DNA of 64,000 nt. It comes from Leisingera daeponensis (GTDB lineage: Bacteria; Pseudomonadota; Alphaproteobacteria; Rhodobacterales; Rhodobacteraceae). A program made the translations under genes and the position numbers. The DNA is taken from contig NZ_JAHVJA010000002.1 of assembly GCF_019801465.1 (NCBI RefSeq), forward strand, positions 372,001 through 436,000, given 5' to 3'. This document shows, piece by piece, positions 56,378-64,000 of the stretch; the stretch's first letter is position 1, and every line of letters begins with the position of its first letter. The notes under the pieces are model-generated. The model was given only the letters and a program-made list of their open reading frames with translations. It was not told the DNA's origin and did no database searches.

Positions 56378-56405
56378 TCAGCAATTCACCTGACGGAAAC
56401 AGCCG

Positions 56406-58421
56406 CTAGCGGCTGCGCCAGGCCTGGGTCTTTTTCAGGATGCCGCGGGACGCAAGCAAGTGGATGATCCGGGCCAGCGCGTTGGTGTAGAAGATCATCA
56501 TCCCCATGGCAGCAGCCGGAGCGATGTCGCCTGCGTCATCCATGTTCAGCACCGCAATCGATGCCAGCGTGGTCTTGGGCGAATAGAGGAACACCACCGC
56601 AGACACGGTCGTCATCGCGTTAACGAACAGATAGATGGATATGTCCAGCACCGCGGGCAGGCAGACCGGCACCGTGACGCGGGCAAACAGCTTCATGGTC
56701 GGCTGTTTGAGCGAAGCCGCCACCGATTCAAACTCCCGGTCCATCTGCTTCAATGCCGTCACGGCAGTCAGGTGCGACACCGTGTAGAAGTGGGTGACGG
56801 TGCAGACCACCAGGATCGCCATGGTGCCGTAAATCGCATTGAGCGGATTGGCCGGATTGTTGAAGAAGAAGATGTAGGCCAGCCCCAGCACCATCCCCGG
56901 GATGGCCATCGGCAGCATGGCAAACATCTGGAAGAGGGCGCGGCCGGTGCGGAAACCCTTGGACTTTTCCACCAGATAGGCGCCGAAGAACACCACCGCA
57001 GTGCCGGCAACAGCCGTCATCAGCGCCAGTTTAATTGAGTTCACATAGGACCCCCAGCCGCCGCCATCCATTCTATCGAACTGGTAGTTGTTGAGGCTGA
57101 GACTCAGGTCATAGGGCCAGAACTTTATCAGCGCGGCAAACTGGCAAACCGCCAGCAACCCGGCGATGAAAATGCCGATCAGGGTGCAATAGGCAAAGAA
57201 GATCCGGTCCATCTTCTTGTTCGGCTGCGGCTCATACGGGACCGAGCGGGCGGACAGCAGCGCCACCTGCTTGGACTGCACCAAGCGGTCGATGGCAAAG
57301 GCGAGGATCGCCGGGATCACCAGCACCACCGAGACCACCGCGCCCATTTCGAAGTTCTGCTGGCCAATCACCTGCTTGTAGATATCCACCGCCAGGACGT
57401 TGAACTGGCCGCCGATCACCTTGGGCAGGCCAAAGTCGGTGATCACCAGGTTGAAGACCACGAAAGCTGCCGAGATCAGCCCGTAGCGCGCGCCCGGCAC
57501 GGTAACCGTCCAGAAGGTGCGCCAGGGGCTGGAGCGCAGGCTGGCCGCAGCCTCGTAAAGGCGGGCGTCAGAGATCGCCAGCGCGGTGGAGATGATGATG
57601 AAGGCGTGCGGGAAGGTGAAGAAGACAGAGCCGATCACGATGCCTATCGGTCCGTAGATACTGGCTCCGAACAAAAGCTCCTTGATCATGCCCTGGTTGC
57701 CGAACAGGTAGACCAGCGCGATACCGGGCAGCAGCGACGGCACCAGGATCGGCGCCATGGCAATGAGGCGGAACACGCCCTTGTATTTCATGCAGCTGCG
57801 GTTCAGCGCGTAGGCGAACCAGAAGGCCAGTGACACGGTGACAACCGTGCTCAGCACCGCAATCCACAGCGAGTTCTTGATCGAGTTGAACAGCGCGGGC
57901 GTCGAGAAGTAGGAGACAAAGTTATCAAGTCCCTGCGCCTTAACGGGCCGCAGCTGCACCCGGCGGAAGGTGTTGGAGTCGAGCGTGACCCAATCGGTGC
58001 CGGTCTGCAGGTTGGAACCGATCAGAAAGCGGCCCGTATCGGTGGTATTGCGGATCTGGTACATCACCGGGCTGCGGAAGCTGAAGTCCGGGAAGAAACC
58101 GGTGACTGGCAGCCGCCCGTCGGCGCCGGTGGACAGATCGGCGTCGGCAAAGGTGTTTGTACGGGCGTTGAGTTCAGCACCGGTCAGGATGGTGCCGTCG
58201 AACCGTCCCGCCTCGTTGCTCACCTGGAATTCATATTGCGAGAGTTCCACCCGGTAGGTGGAGAAGGATTTCGACAGCATCGCATAGAGCGGGAAGACCA
58301 GCGACACGACCAGATAAAGAGCAATGATGATCATGCTGCCGCGCATGATGATGTCGTCGCGGCTGAGCTTGCCTTTAACCGCCGGGCCGGAGGGCAGCAT
58401 GTCCTGTGCGGTATCGGTCAT
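56406..58421 (-). CDS. Fused double permease of a 2-aminoethylphosphonate-type ABC importer
   Basis: This is 671 residues with two complete binding-protein-dependent permease halves in one chain. EAA-type coupling loops occur twice: YEAAASLRSSPWRTFWTVTVPGA (first half) and FESVAASLKQPTMKLFARVTVPV (second half). A periplasmic insert of about 100 residues follows helix 1. The pattern matches the family annotated as putative 2-aminoethylphosphonate permease; Fe3+-type importers also use such fusions. The start overlaps the ATPase stop by ATGA. Confidence 0.85.
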   Translation of the reverse strand: MTDTAQDMLPSGPAVKGKLSRDDIIMRGSMIIIALYLVVSLVFPLYAMLSKSFSTYRVELSQYEFQVSNEAGRFDGTILTGAELNARTNTFADADLSTGADGRLPVTGFFPDFSFRSPVMYQIRNTTDTGRFLIGSNLQTGTDWVTLDSNTFRRVQLRPVKAQGLDNFVSYFSTPALFNSIKNSLWIAVLSTVVTVSLAFWFAYALNRSCMKYKGVFRLIAMAPILVPSLLPGIALVYLFGNQGMIKELLFGASIYGPIGIVIGSVFFTFPHAFIIISTALAISDARLYEAAASLRSSPWRTFWTVTVPGARYGLISAAFVVFNLVITDFGLPKVIGGQFNVLAVDIYKQVIGQQNFEMGAVVSVVLVIPAILAFAIDRLVQSKQVALLSARSVPYEPQPNKKMDRIFFAYCTLIGIFIAGLLAVCQFAALIKFWPYDLSLSLNNYQFDRMDGGGWGSYVNSIKLALMTAVAGTAVVFFGAYLVEKSKGFRTGRALFQMFAMLPMAIPGMVLGLAYIFFFNNPANPLNAIYGTMAILVVCTVTHFYTVSHLTAVTALKQMDREFESVAASLKQPTMKLFARVTVPVCLPAVLDISIYLFVNAMTTVSAVVFLYSPKTTLASIAVLNMDDAGDIAPAAAMGMMIFYTNALARIIHLLASRGILKKTQAWRSR

Positions 58422-59533
58422 TGCTTTGCCCCTTCCCCGCCGGCAACGGGAAAGGCCATCAGCCGGTTGTCGGGCAGTTCGATTTCCATCTGGCAGCCGG
58501 CCTCCAGTCCCAGGCGCCGCACTGCATTGATAGAGAAGTCGGCGATCAGCTCCTTGCCGCCGAAACGTTTGTTGGTCAGGCGGCAGCGCCAGAACGAACC
58601 CAGAAATTCCATTTCGGCCAGCTGAACGTCGATGCAGTTGCGGTTGCCGCTGGTTTCCAGATAACCGGCCTCATGCGGGATCACGTCCTCGGGCCGGACC
58701 GCGGCGATCACCGGGGTGCCGTCAGCTAACCCGTGCGGCAGGCAGGCAAAGGTCTTTTCACCCACGGCCAGGCGGCCTCCTTTGGCAACCGAAGAACCGA
58801 TCTGATTCATTTCGCCGATGAAGTCGGCAACAAACAGATTGGCGGGCTCGCGGTAGATTTCCGTGGGGGAGCCGACCTGCTCAATCACGCCGTGGTTCAT
58901 CACCACGATGCGGTCGGCCATGGCCAGCGCTTCTTCCTGGTCATGGGTCACCATAATGGTGGTGACGCCCAGCTTGCGCTGGAGCTCCTTGATCTCGTGG
59001 CGAAGGTGGACGCGCACCTTGGCATCCAGCGCCGACAGCGGCTCATCCAGCAACAGAAGGCCGGGGTTGGTGGCAATGGCGCGCGCCAGGGCAATCCGCT
59101 GCTGCTGGCCGCCGGACAGCTGTGCCGGGTACTTGCGCCCCTGGTCAGGCAGGCCGACCAGCTCCAGCAGTTCCCGCACGCGGGCCGTGATTTCCGCCTT
59201 GCTGCGGCCCGCGTTTTCCAGGCCGAAGGCAATGTTCTTTTCGATCGTGAGGTTCGGGAACAGCGCATAGGACTGGAAAACGATGCCGAAGTCCCGCTCC
59301 GACGGCGGCAGATTGGAAACGTCCTGGCCGCCTTGGGTCACCGTGCCCTTGGTTTGCAGGTCCAGGCCCGCAATGGCGCGCAGCAGAGTGGTCTTGCCGC
59401 AGCCGGAGGGGCCGAGGAAGCAGATGAATTCGCCTTCCTTCACGTCGAGGGAGATGTCCTTCAGCGCGATGAAGCTGCCGAAGGCTTTCCAGAGGTCGCG
59501 TATGCTCAGGTAGGTTTCTTTTGGCGGGATCAT
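58418..59533 (-). CDS. 2-aminoethylphosphonate-type ABC importer, ATP-binding protein
   Basis: This is 371 residues: Walker A GPSGCGKT, Q-loop FQSYALFPNLT, signature LSGGQQQRIALARAI, Walker B LLLLDEPLSALD and the switch His in MVTHDQEEALAMADRI. A C-terminal TOBE-like domain follows (VIAAVRPEDV onward). A GTG three codons upstream (59542) is an alternative start. It pairs with the fused permease and the binding protein; substrate assignment follows those neighbours. Confidence 0.88.
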   Translation of the reverse strand: MIPPKETYLSIRDLWKAFGSFIALKDISLDVKEGEFICFLGPSGCGKTTLLRAIAGLDLQTKGTVTQGGQDVSNLPPSERDFGIVFQSYALFPNLTIEKNIAFGLENAGRSKAEITARVRELLELVGLPDQGRKYPAQLSGGQQQRIALARAIATNPGLLLLDEPLSALDAKVRVHLRHEIKELQRKLGVTTIMVTHDQEEALAMADRIVVMNHGVIEQVGSPTEIYREPANLFVADFIGEMNQIGSSVAKGGRLAVGEKTFACLPHGLADGTPVIAAVRPEDVIPHEAGYLETSGNRNCIDVQLAEMEFLGSFWRCRLTNKRFGGKELIADFSINAVRRLGLEAGCQMEIELPDNRLMAFPVAGGEGAKQ

Positions 59534-59638
59534 TTGAAGCACGTCGTCAGTCCTTGCATATGCCGGCGCCGCACCTTGGCTGTCATCAGCAGGCGGCAGG
59601 GCTCAGGGCATGGGGCAATTTGATACAGGAAGGCGGAA

Positions 59639-59664
59639 GGGGCGAAGGGCAGGCCCTCCGCCCC
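59639..59664. other. Intercistronic hairpin between binding-protein and ATPase genes
   Basis: GGGGCGAAGGG/CCCTCCGCCCC pairs with one mismatch directly after the binding-protein stop codon. Such hairpins often protect the upstream mRNA so that the binding protein is made in excess. Confidence 0.6.
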
Positions 59665-59671
59665 GGAAGGC

Positions 59672-60691
59672 TTATTGCGCCTCCGACTTTCCGTCGTAGC
59701 GGGCCTGCCATTCCTTCAGGATTGCAGCGCGGTTGTTCGCGGCGAACTCGAAATCGTTGTCGATCATCGCGTCCAGCAGGCCTTCGGGGAAGTGCTCCAC
59801 CGGCTTTGCAACCCCGGGATAGGCCACCACGGCATAGCCGGTGTTGTACATCTCGTTGGCTTCCTTGGTGACAGTGAAGTCGACGAGCTTCTGCGCTGCT
59901 TCCAGATTTGCTGTGCCCGCGACAATAGCGGTTGCCTCCATATCCCAGCCGACACCCTCGGACGGAACGATGATTTCCAGCGGCGCGCCCTCTGCCTTGG
60001 ACTTGGCGCCGCGGAAGGCGAAGGAGATGCCGATCGGGATCTCACCTGCGGCAGCCAGTTTGCACGGCTTGGAGCCGGAATGGGTGTAGCGTGCGATATT
60101 TTCATGCAGCGCATCCATGAACTTCCAGCCCTCCTCCTCGCCGAACATCTGCAGCCAGCTGGAAACATCCAGGAAGCCGGTGCCGGAGGAATTCGGGTTC
60201 GGCATGATCACATGGCCGGCATACTGGGGATCGGTCAGGTCCTTCCAGGACGTGGGCGGCGTCAGCCCGAGCTTTTCCGCCTCAACCGTATTGTAGCAGA
60301 CCGAGGCCACCCAGGCGTCCATCCCGACCCAGCTGGGCGGGTTGTCGCCATCGACGAATTTGGGGTCGAGGTTTTCAACACCGGCCGGGGCATAGGGCTC
60401 CAGCATGCCTTCGGATTTCAAGAGCAGCAGCGAGGTCGCCGCCAGCCCCCAGACCACATCGGCCTGCGGATTGTCACGCTCCGCCAGCAGCTTGGCGGTG
60501 ATGATCCCGGTGGAATCCCGCACCCAATTGATATGGATGTCCGGATGGCTCTGATTGAAAGTCTCCGCGTACCGCGCAAGATCTTCCGCCTCCACCGCCG
60601 TGTAGACGGTCAGCTCTGTTTCTGCCAGCCCGGCGCTGGCGGTTGTCATAGTCAAGGCCAGTGCGGTTAAGAATGACGCTTTCTGTTTCAT
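59672..60691 (-). CDS. 2-aminoethylphosphonate-type ABC importer, substrate-binding protein
   Basis: This is 339 residues. A signal peptide (FLTALALTMTTASAGLA) precedes an iron/phosphonate-type (family 1) binding fold: ELTVYTAVEAEDLARYAETFNQSHPDIHINWVRDSTGIITAKLLAE, GVGWDMEATAIVAGT. The sequence is of the kind annotated as putative 2-aminoethylphosphonate binding protein (compare AepX). The ATG at 60691 was chosen for its signal peptide. It is the first gene of a three-gene operon. No phosphonatase or phnW gene is in the window. Confidence 0.85.
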   Translation of the reverse strand: MKQKASFLTALALTMTTASAGLAETELTVYTAVEAEDLARYAETFNQSHPDIHINWVRDSTGIITAKLLAERDNPQADVVWGLAATSLLLLKSEGMLEPYAPAGVENLDPKFVDGDNPPSWVGMDAWVASVCYNTVEAEKLGLTPPTSWKDLTDPQYAGHVIMPNPNSSGTGFLDVSSWLQMFGEEEGWKFMDALHENIARYTHSGSKPCKLAAAGEIPIGISFAFRGAKSKAEGAPLEIIVPSEGVGWDMEATAIVAGTANLEAAQKLVDFTVTKEANEMYNTGYAVVAYPGVAKPVEHFPEGLLDAMIDNDFEFAANNRAAILKEWQARYDGKSEAQ

Positions 60692-60802
60692 GGATTTCCT
60701 CTGTTGGCATGGTGTCGTTTTTGCACGCCTTCTGACGAGGCGCTTTGGACTTATTGCTTTTGGTGACTGGCAGTTTGACAGAATTACAGAGCAAGAAAAA
60801 TC

Positions 60803-60835
60803 GATTATACACATCACATCATAGGCTCAGCCTAT
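60803..60835 (-). promoter_or_regulatory. Promoter with palindromic operator ahead of the phosphonate-type importer
   Basis: A perfect TATAAT -10 lies at 60804-60809 on the minus strand. The -35 area is occupied by the palindrome ATAGGCTGAGCCTAT (60821-60835, 7-bp arms) instead of a consensus hexamer. This suggests activator-dependent transcription. No regulator gene is adjacent. Confidence 0.6.
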
Positions 60836-60914
60836 AACCATTTTTTTGGTCAGGGCGGCGATCCCGCGTCAGCCCCGACCGTTTCATTTTCCGGAAATGC
60901 AAGGCCAACCCGGG

Positions 60915-62486
60915 CTAGCTCAGCAGATCATCATTGGCTGCGGGAGCGGAAACCACGCCCCAATAATCGGCTGGAACAAACCAGTCGAAACTGTCAAATG
61001 CGGTTGCGATGCCGCCGCGGCCTGCAATTGCGTGAATGGCCTCGATACCAAACACGGTGATACCGAGATCGCTAAGAACACCATTCGCATTGCCAGCCTT
61101 GAAGGCGGCGTAGCTGGCATCATCCAGGACAAGATACAGGGTGTCGTTTCCTGTCCCGCCGCGGAAAACATCCTGTGATGGCCCGCCGCCGCCAATGAGT
61201 GCGGATTCAGTGAAGACAAAAGTGTCGTCGCCCGCCCCGCCGAACACCAGGTCATCGCCGCGTCCGTCTGCGATCACGTCATTGCCAACCGCGCCGCGCA
61301 ATAAATCCGCACCGTCACCGCCGCTGATGACATCATTTTGACTGCCACCGTTCAGGGTGTCATTGCCGCTGCCGCCGATAAGAATATCTTTGCCCTTTGC
61401 TCCATAGACCCTGTCATTTCCGCTGCCGCCGATCACGACGTCAGCACCGCCGCCTGCATTGACGGTGTCATCACCGCCCAGTGCAAAAACAGCGTTTGCA
61501 GCGCCCCCTTCGCGCAGGAGCGTGCCGCGATCATCCAACAGGGATGTCCTGCCGCCGCCCATTACGAATTCGGCGTAGGCGCCCCAGATCTGGTGCGGCG
61601 TTTCCGCCGGGTGGATGGAATCCCAGGCCAGAACCTGATCGCTGCCGAACGCGCTTCCATCGATCAGATAATCCGTCCGGTCCGCGAGAAGGCCAAATCC
61701 CGCAGGATCCTCAGTGATCGCCTGAGACACCGCAAACAGGTCAACGGCCCTGGCATCGCTTCCCTCGGCGACGAGGACTGCAATGGCTTCCGCGATCCTG
61801 CCATTGAAAGTGTCGACTAAAAGATCCGCGAAACCGGCCTGAACCGGGGAGAGTGTATCGAACTCCGGATAAAACCCGTCCGCAGGCTGGGTGGCGAGAA
61901 ACACTGTGCCGACCCCGGCCCCAATGGCGGTACGGGCGGCGGAGAGGATCTGCGCGATCAGCCCCTCTATGACCGGTGTTGCAAGGGACAGGAAATCGGC
62001 CTGGGTCGTGATTTGCTGCTCCTGAACGGTGTCCAGCAGGTCAATGAAGTCATTTCCCCCAATGAGAAAGAACGCAGCCGAATCCGCCGGGACACCGCCC
62101 GCGGCATCCTCGGTGAAATCCGCGACCTGGGCTTCGAGGTCTATCAGGTCTTGCAGAATGCTGTCGCCCAAGGCAGTGGCCGTTGCCACCGCATAATTCA
62201 CCACCTCAAACCCGCCGAGAGCGGCCGCATAGCTGGCATGGGTCAGCGCGTTGGTTATTGCGCCTTCCGGGCCGGCTTCGGAAAAACTGTCTATGATGGT
62301 CTGCCGGGCGGCAACTTTGGCTTCGGCCCGCAGACGGTCCAGATCGCCTGACGATGGGAAGCCGCCGAAACTTGCGATCAGATCCAGCAGGATGAATGGT
62401 TCAATGGCCGACGCCAGAAGATCAACAGCGTTGCCTTCGTCAGTCAGGCTGTCGCCGAAGTAATAGACCCGCGAAAATGGTGTCAT
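60915..62486 (-). CDS. GDSL/SGNH hydrolase fused to RTX repeats
   Basis: This is 523 residues. Residues 1-300 form a GDSL hydrolase: block I FGDSLTDEGN with Ser13, block III GGND (Asn145) and block V DSIHP with Asp289 and His292. Residues about 335-430 carry RTX nonapeptides (GGSGNDRVYGAKGKDILIGGSGNDTLNGG). There is no Sec signal, so type I secretion is expected. It is likely an extracellular lipase or esterase folding on Ca2+. The start is ATG 62486 after GGAAGGGGGG. No secretion genes are nearby. Confidence 0.9.
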   Translation of the reverse strand: MTPFSRVYYFGDSLTDEGNAVDLLASAIEPFILLDLIASFGGFPSSGDLDRLRAEAKVAARQTIIDSFSEAGPEGAITNALTHASYAAALGGFEVVNYAVATATALGDSILQDLIDLEAQVADFTEDAAGGVPADSAAFFLIGGNDFIDLLDTVQEQQITTQADFLSLATPVIEGLIAQILSAARTAIGAGVGTVFLATQPADGFYPEFDTLSPVQAGFADLLVDTFNGRIAEAIAVLVAEGSDARAVDLFAVSQAITEDPAGFGLLADRTDYLIDGSAFGSDQVLAWDSIHPAETPHQIWGAYAEFVMGGGRTSLLDDRGTLLREGGAANAVFALGGDDTVNAGGGADVVIGGSGNDRVYGAKGKDILIGGSGNDTLNGGSQNDVISGGDGADLLRGAVGNDVIADGRGDDLVFGGAGDDTFVFTESALIGGGGPSQDVFRGGTGNDTLYLVLDDASYAAFKAGNANGVLSDLGITVFGIEAIHAIAGRGGIATAFDSFDWFVPADYWGVVSAPAANDDLLS

Positions 62487-62653
62487 CGGTCCCCCCTTCC
62501 GAGTTCCGGCAGAGCAGAATCACAGTTGCTGGATCGAAAGAGAACAAGGCGCGGCACTTTCAACCCAGTGCCCTGCAGCATGTTTTTTGTGCGCGCCCCT
62601 GCTGAATATGGAGCGCTCGGTCGGCAAGGCAAGCTTGCTCTCCGCGGCCGCTG

Positions 62654-63646
62654 CTAGCCCGAGGACTGGCTATACAAGTCGGGGTAGTCAACGCCGAGGC
62701 GGCCCGCGTCAAAGCTGTCCAATTTCTTGCGCCAAACCCGGCCGGGCCACAGCAGTTCCGCTGTCAGGTCGCAGGGATGATACGCCGCCGTGTAAAGCGT
62801 GCCGAACCCTTTGTCGAAAGCCAGCGAATAGAGCGGCGGCTTCAGGAACGACCCGGTGAATTTATCCTTGGTTTCCGGATGCAGGGTCAGGCGCTGCAGC
62901 AAAAATCGCTCCCGCTCCACCGAGGCTGTCAGCCGGGCGTGGCTGGTCCATTCGACGCGTTCCTGATGGTTGGTGGCTACCGCCGCCCGGGTGATGACAG
63001 TGGGCCTGTCGGGCGCAAGGTAGGCGGTAAAGAAGTTCCGCCTGCGGTCCAGCACTGTCACGTTATAGCTCATATGGCAGGGCACACGGCGCAAAACGTC
63101 CTCCGCCTCATCCAGTGCGGTACAGGTCTGCAAGATGTATCGCAGGATCAGCGGCACGCCAAAGCCGTCCCCCATCGCGCGGCGCCCGCCGAAAGTGAGC
63201 GACACCGTGAGCCCAGCGTCGTTCATTCCGTCCAAGAGGCCGAACAGCCCGTCGGTGCTGCCCATCACCTGCCGTCCGCCCCAGCCGGACTTCAGGAACA
63301 CCGCGTCGAAGGCCGCGGGGTTGTAGTCATAGTTGCGCACCAGCAGCGGCTCCCTGCCTTGCCAGATGGCCTGGCTGCACCCTGCCAGATAGCGCGGCGG
63401 GCAGTAGAAGCTCAGGAAGCGCGCTTCCATATCGCCGCCGCCGGCCGCGGCGCACAACTGGTCGTAGATACCCAGTATCTCAGGCATATACGCATTGAGC
63501 GCCCGGCGGCACTCCGCATATGTCGGGCGGCCCGTCAGCCCCTCCCCCGCCCACCAGTTCAGGTAAGCGGTACGGTATTCATAGAAGAGCCCGGCCAGTT
63601 GCTGTCCCGGCTCCGCCTCCTCGACGGCGCGGAATGTCAGTTTCAT
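62654..63646 (-). CDS. C45-type autoproteolytic acyltransferase/hydrolase
   Basis: This is 330 residues resembling the acyl-CoA:6-aminopenicillanic acid acyltransferase (C45, Ntn-hydrolase) family. The probable autocleavage site and nucleophile is Cys90 in RYLAGCSQAI, followed by REPLLVRNYDYNP, GSTDGLFGLLDGMNDAGLTVSLTFGGR and AVATNHQERVEW. These are the usual Ntn sheet motifs. Cleavage before Cys90 would activate it. Bacterial members hydrolyse amides or transfer acyl groups; the substrate is unknown. It lies 5 bp after the partial gene upstream and is probably co-transcribed with it. Confidence 0.85.
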   Translation of the reverse strand: MKLTFRAVEEAEPGQQLAGLFYEYRTAYLNWWAGEGLTGRPTYAECRRALNAYMPEILGIYDQLCAAAGGGDMEARFLSFYCPPRYLAGCSQAIWQGREPLLVRNYDYNPAAFDAVFLKSGWGGRQVMGSTDGLFGLLDGMNDAGLTVSLTFGGRRAMGDGFGVPLILRYILQTCTALDEAEDVLRRVPCHMSYNVTVLDRRRNFFTAYLAPDRPTVITRAAVATNHQERVEWTSHARLTASVERERFLLQRLTLHPETKDKFTGSFLKPPLYSLAFDKGFGTLYTAAYHPCDLTAELLWPGRVWRKKLDSFDAGRLGVDYPDLYSQSSG

Positions 63647-63651
63647 GCAGC

Positions 63652-64000
63652 CTACATAATCTTGAACGCCGGATCCTCAAAGGCCTGCGCCGAAGGCAGC
63701 GGCCGCGCCGAATAAGCGTTCTTGATGCCGTCGATCCAGCGTTTCGATTTCTCTGTCAGCTGGAAGCCCTTGGTCATCGACCGGCCGCGGGTGACCAGGA
63801 TGCCCAGATCAGCGCCTTCGTAGCGGTAATCCCCAGCATTGGAAATGCGCAGGAAGAAGGCTTCATCCTCGCTTTCCACCGCACGGCGGTGGTAATCGAA
63901 GCGGTCAAAAACCACCTGGCCGTCCGGCAGCATCCTGTAGATGCCGGACTCCGGGGCTTTGGTCACGATGTCCACGGTGTCCTCCGTGTGCTTGATCACC
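63652..64000 (-). CDS. C-terminal fragment of an unidentified protein (runs off the right edge)
   Basis: The minus-strand frame is open to the window end; 115 or more C-terminal residues are visible. They include GIYRMLPDGQVVFDRFDYHRRAVESEDEAFFLRISNAGDYRYEGADLGILVTRGR, a beta-rich, charged segment. An ATP-grasp or biotin-carboxylase-type C-terminus is possible, but I could not confirm it. It is probably in one operon with the C45-type gene 5 bp downstream. Confidence 0.55.
   Translation of the reverse strand, partial: VIKHTEDTVDIVTKAPESGIYRMLPDGQVVFDRFDYHRRAVESEDEAFFLRISNAGDYRYEGADLGILVTRGRSMTKGFQLTEKSKRWIDGIKNAYSARPLPSAQAFEDPAFKIM

Larger units (their letters stand above)
55765..56405. other. 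641-bp non-coding region holding the riboswitch and a hairpin
   Basis: The region between the binding-protein gene and the phosphonate permease gene contains the cobalamin riboswitch (55918-56088) and its expression-platform hairpin, a few hundred bases without recognisable genes, and a 12-bp hairpin at 56347-56377. Short frames inside it show no family resemblance. Confidence 0.7.

Overview
The window is about 64 kb of GC-rich chromosome. It looks like a member of the Roseobacter group (Rhodobacteraceae, Alphaproteobacteria; something Leisingera- or Phaeobacter-like would fit). The signs are an F1-only ATP synthase operon atpHAGDC, a Hint-domain protein, a GlxA-type regulator, a DUF3726 protein, many BCCT, ABC and LysR genes, and an exact roseobacter-type CtrA box. 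No rRNA, tRNA, CRISPR array, insertion sequence or phage gene was found. Both edges cut through genes. Assignment to a genus is inference.

Layout. 1-7.4 kb: the tail of an MFS exporter with a divergent MerR regulator, a small H-type lectin, an NhaC-type antiporter, a GlxA/AraC regulator, an Aer-type PAS protein and a two-domain methyltransferase. 7.6-9.9 kb: a large RTX calcium-binding protein of lower GC. 10.2-15.1 kb: atpHAGDC on the minus strand with a clear terminator. 15.5-20.6 kb: a degenerate methyltransferase divergent from gloB, then clpA overlapping an M23 peptidase. 20.6-24 kb: a structured convergent gap and a MotA/MotB-like pair whose MotB partner carries a very long coiled coil. 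24-28.6 kb: chaC-like, a DUF2125 protein and an overlapping hisC-tyrC-extensin operon. 28.7-35.4 kb: an unrecognised 548-residue protein with a peptidoglycan-binding-like start, a class-V PLP enzyme with a divergent Lrp regulator, a small secreted protein, rpsD and a Hint protein under a CtrA box. 35.4-42.3 kb: oxyR/katG, and a tandem-fused CoA-transferase with a divergent LysR gene.

42.4-52.9 kb is the most interesting region. It is one apparent seven-gene minus-strand unit: aldehyde dehydrogenase, an M19 'dipeptidase' that has lost most zinc ligands, BCCT transporter A, an unrecognised 557-residue protein, a DUF3726 protein, an Ldh-type oxidoreductase and BCCT transporter B. A divergent LysR gene sits at its head and an intrinsic terminator at its end. 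It reads like an uptake and catabolic pathway for a quaternary-ammonium or sulfonium-type compound; the substrate cannot be read from sequence.

52.9-64 kb: a btuFCD-like cobalamin importer behind a clear cobalamin riboswitch; a 2-aminoethylphosphonate-type ABC importer with a fused double permease; a GDSL hydrolase fused to RTX repeats; a C45-type autoproteolytic acyltransferase; and a partial gene at the right edge.
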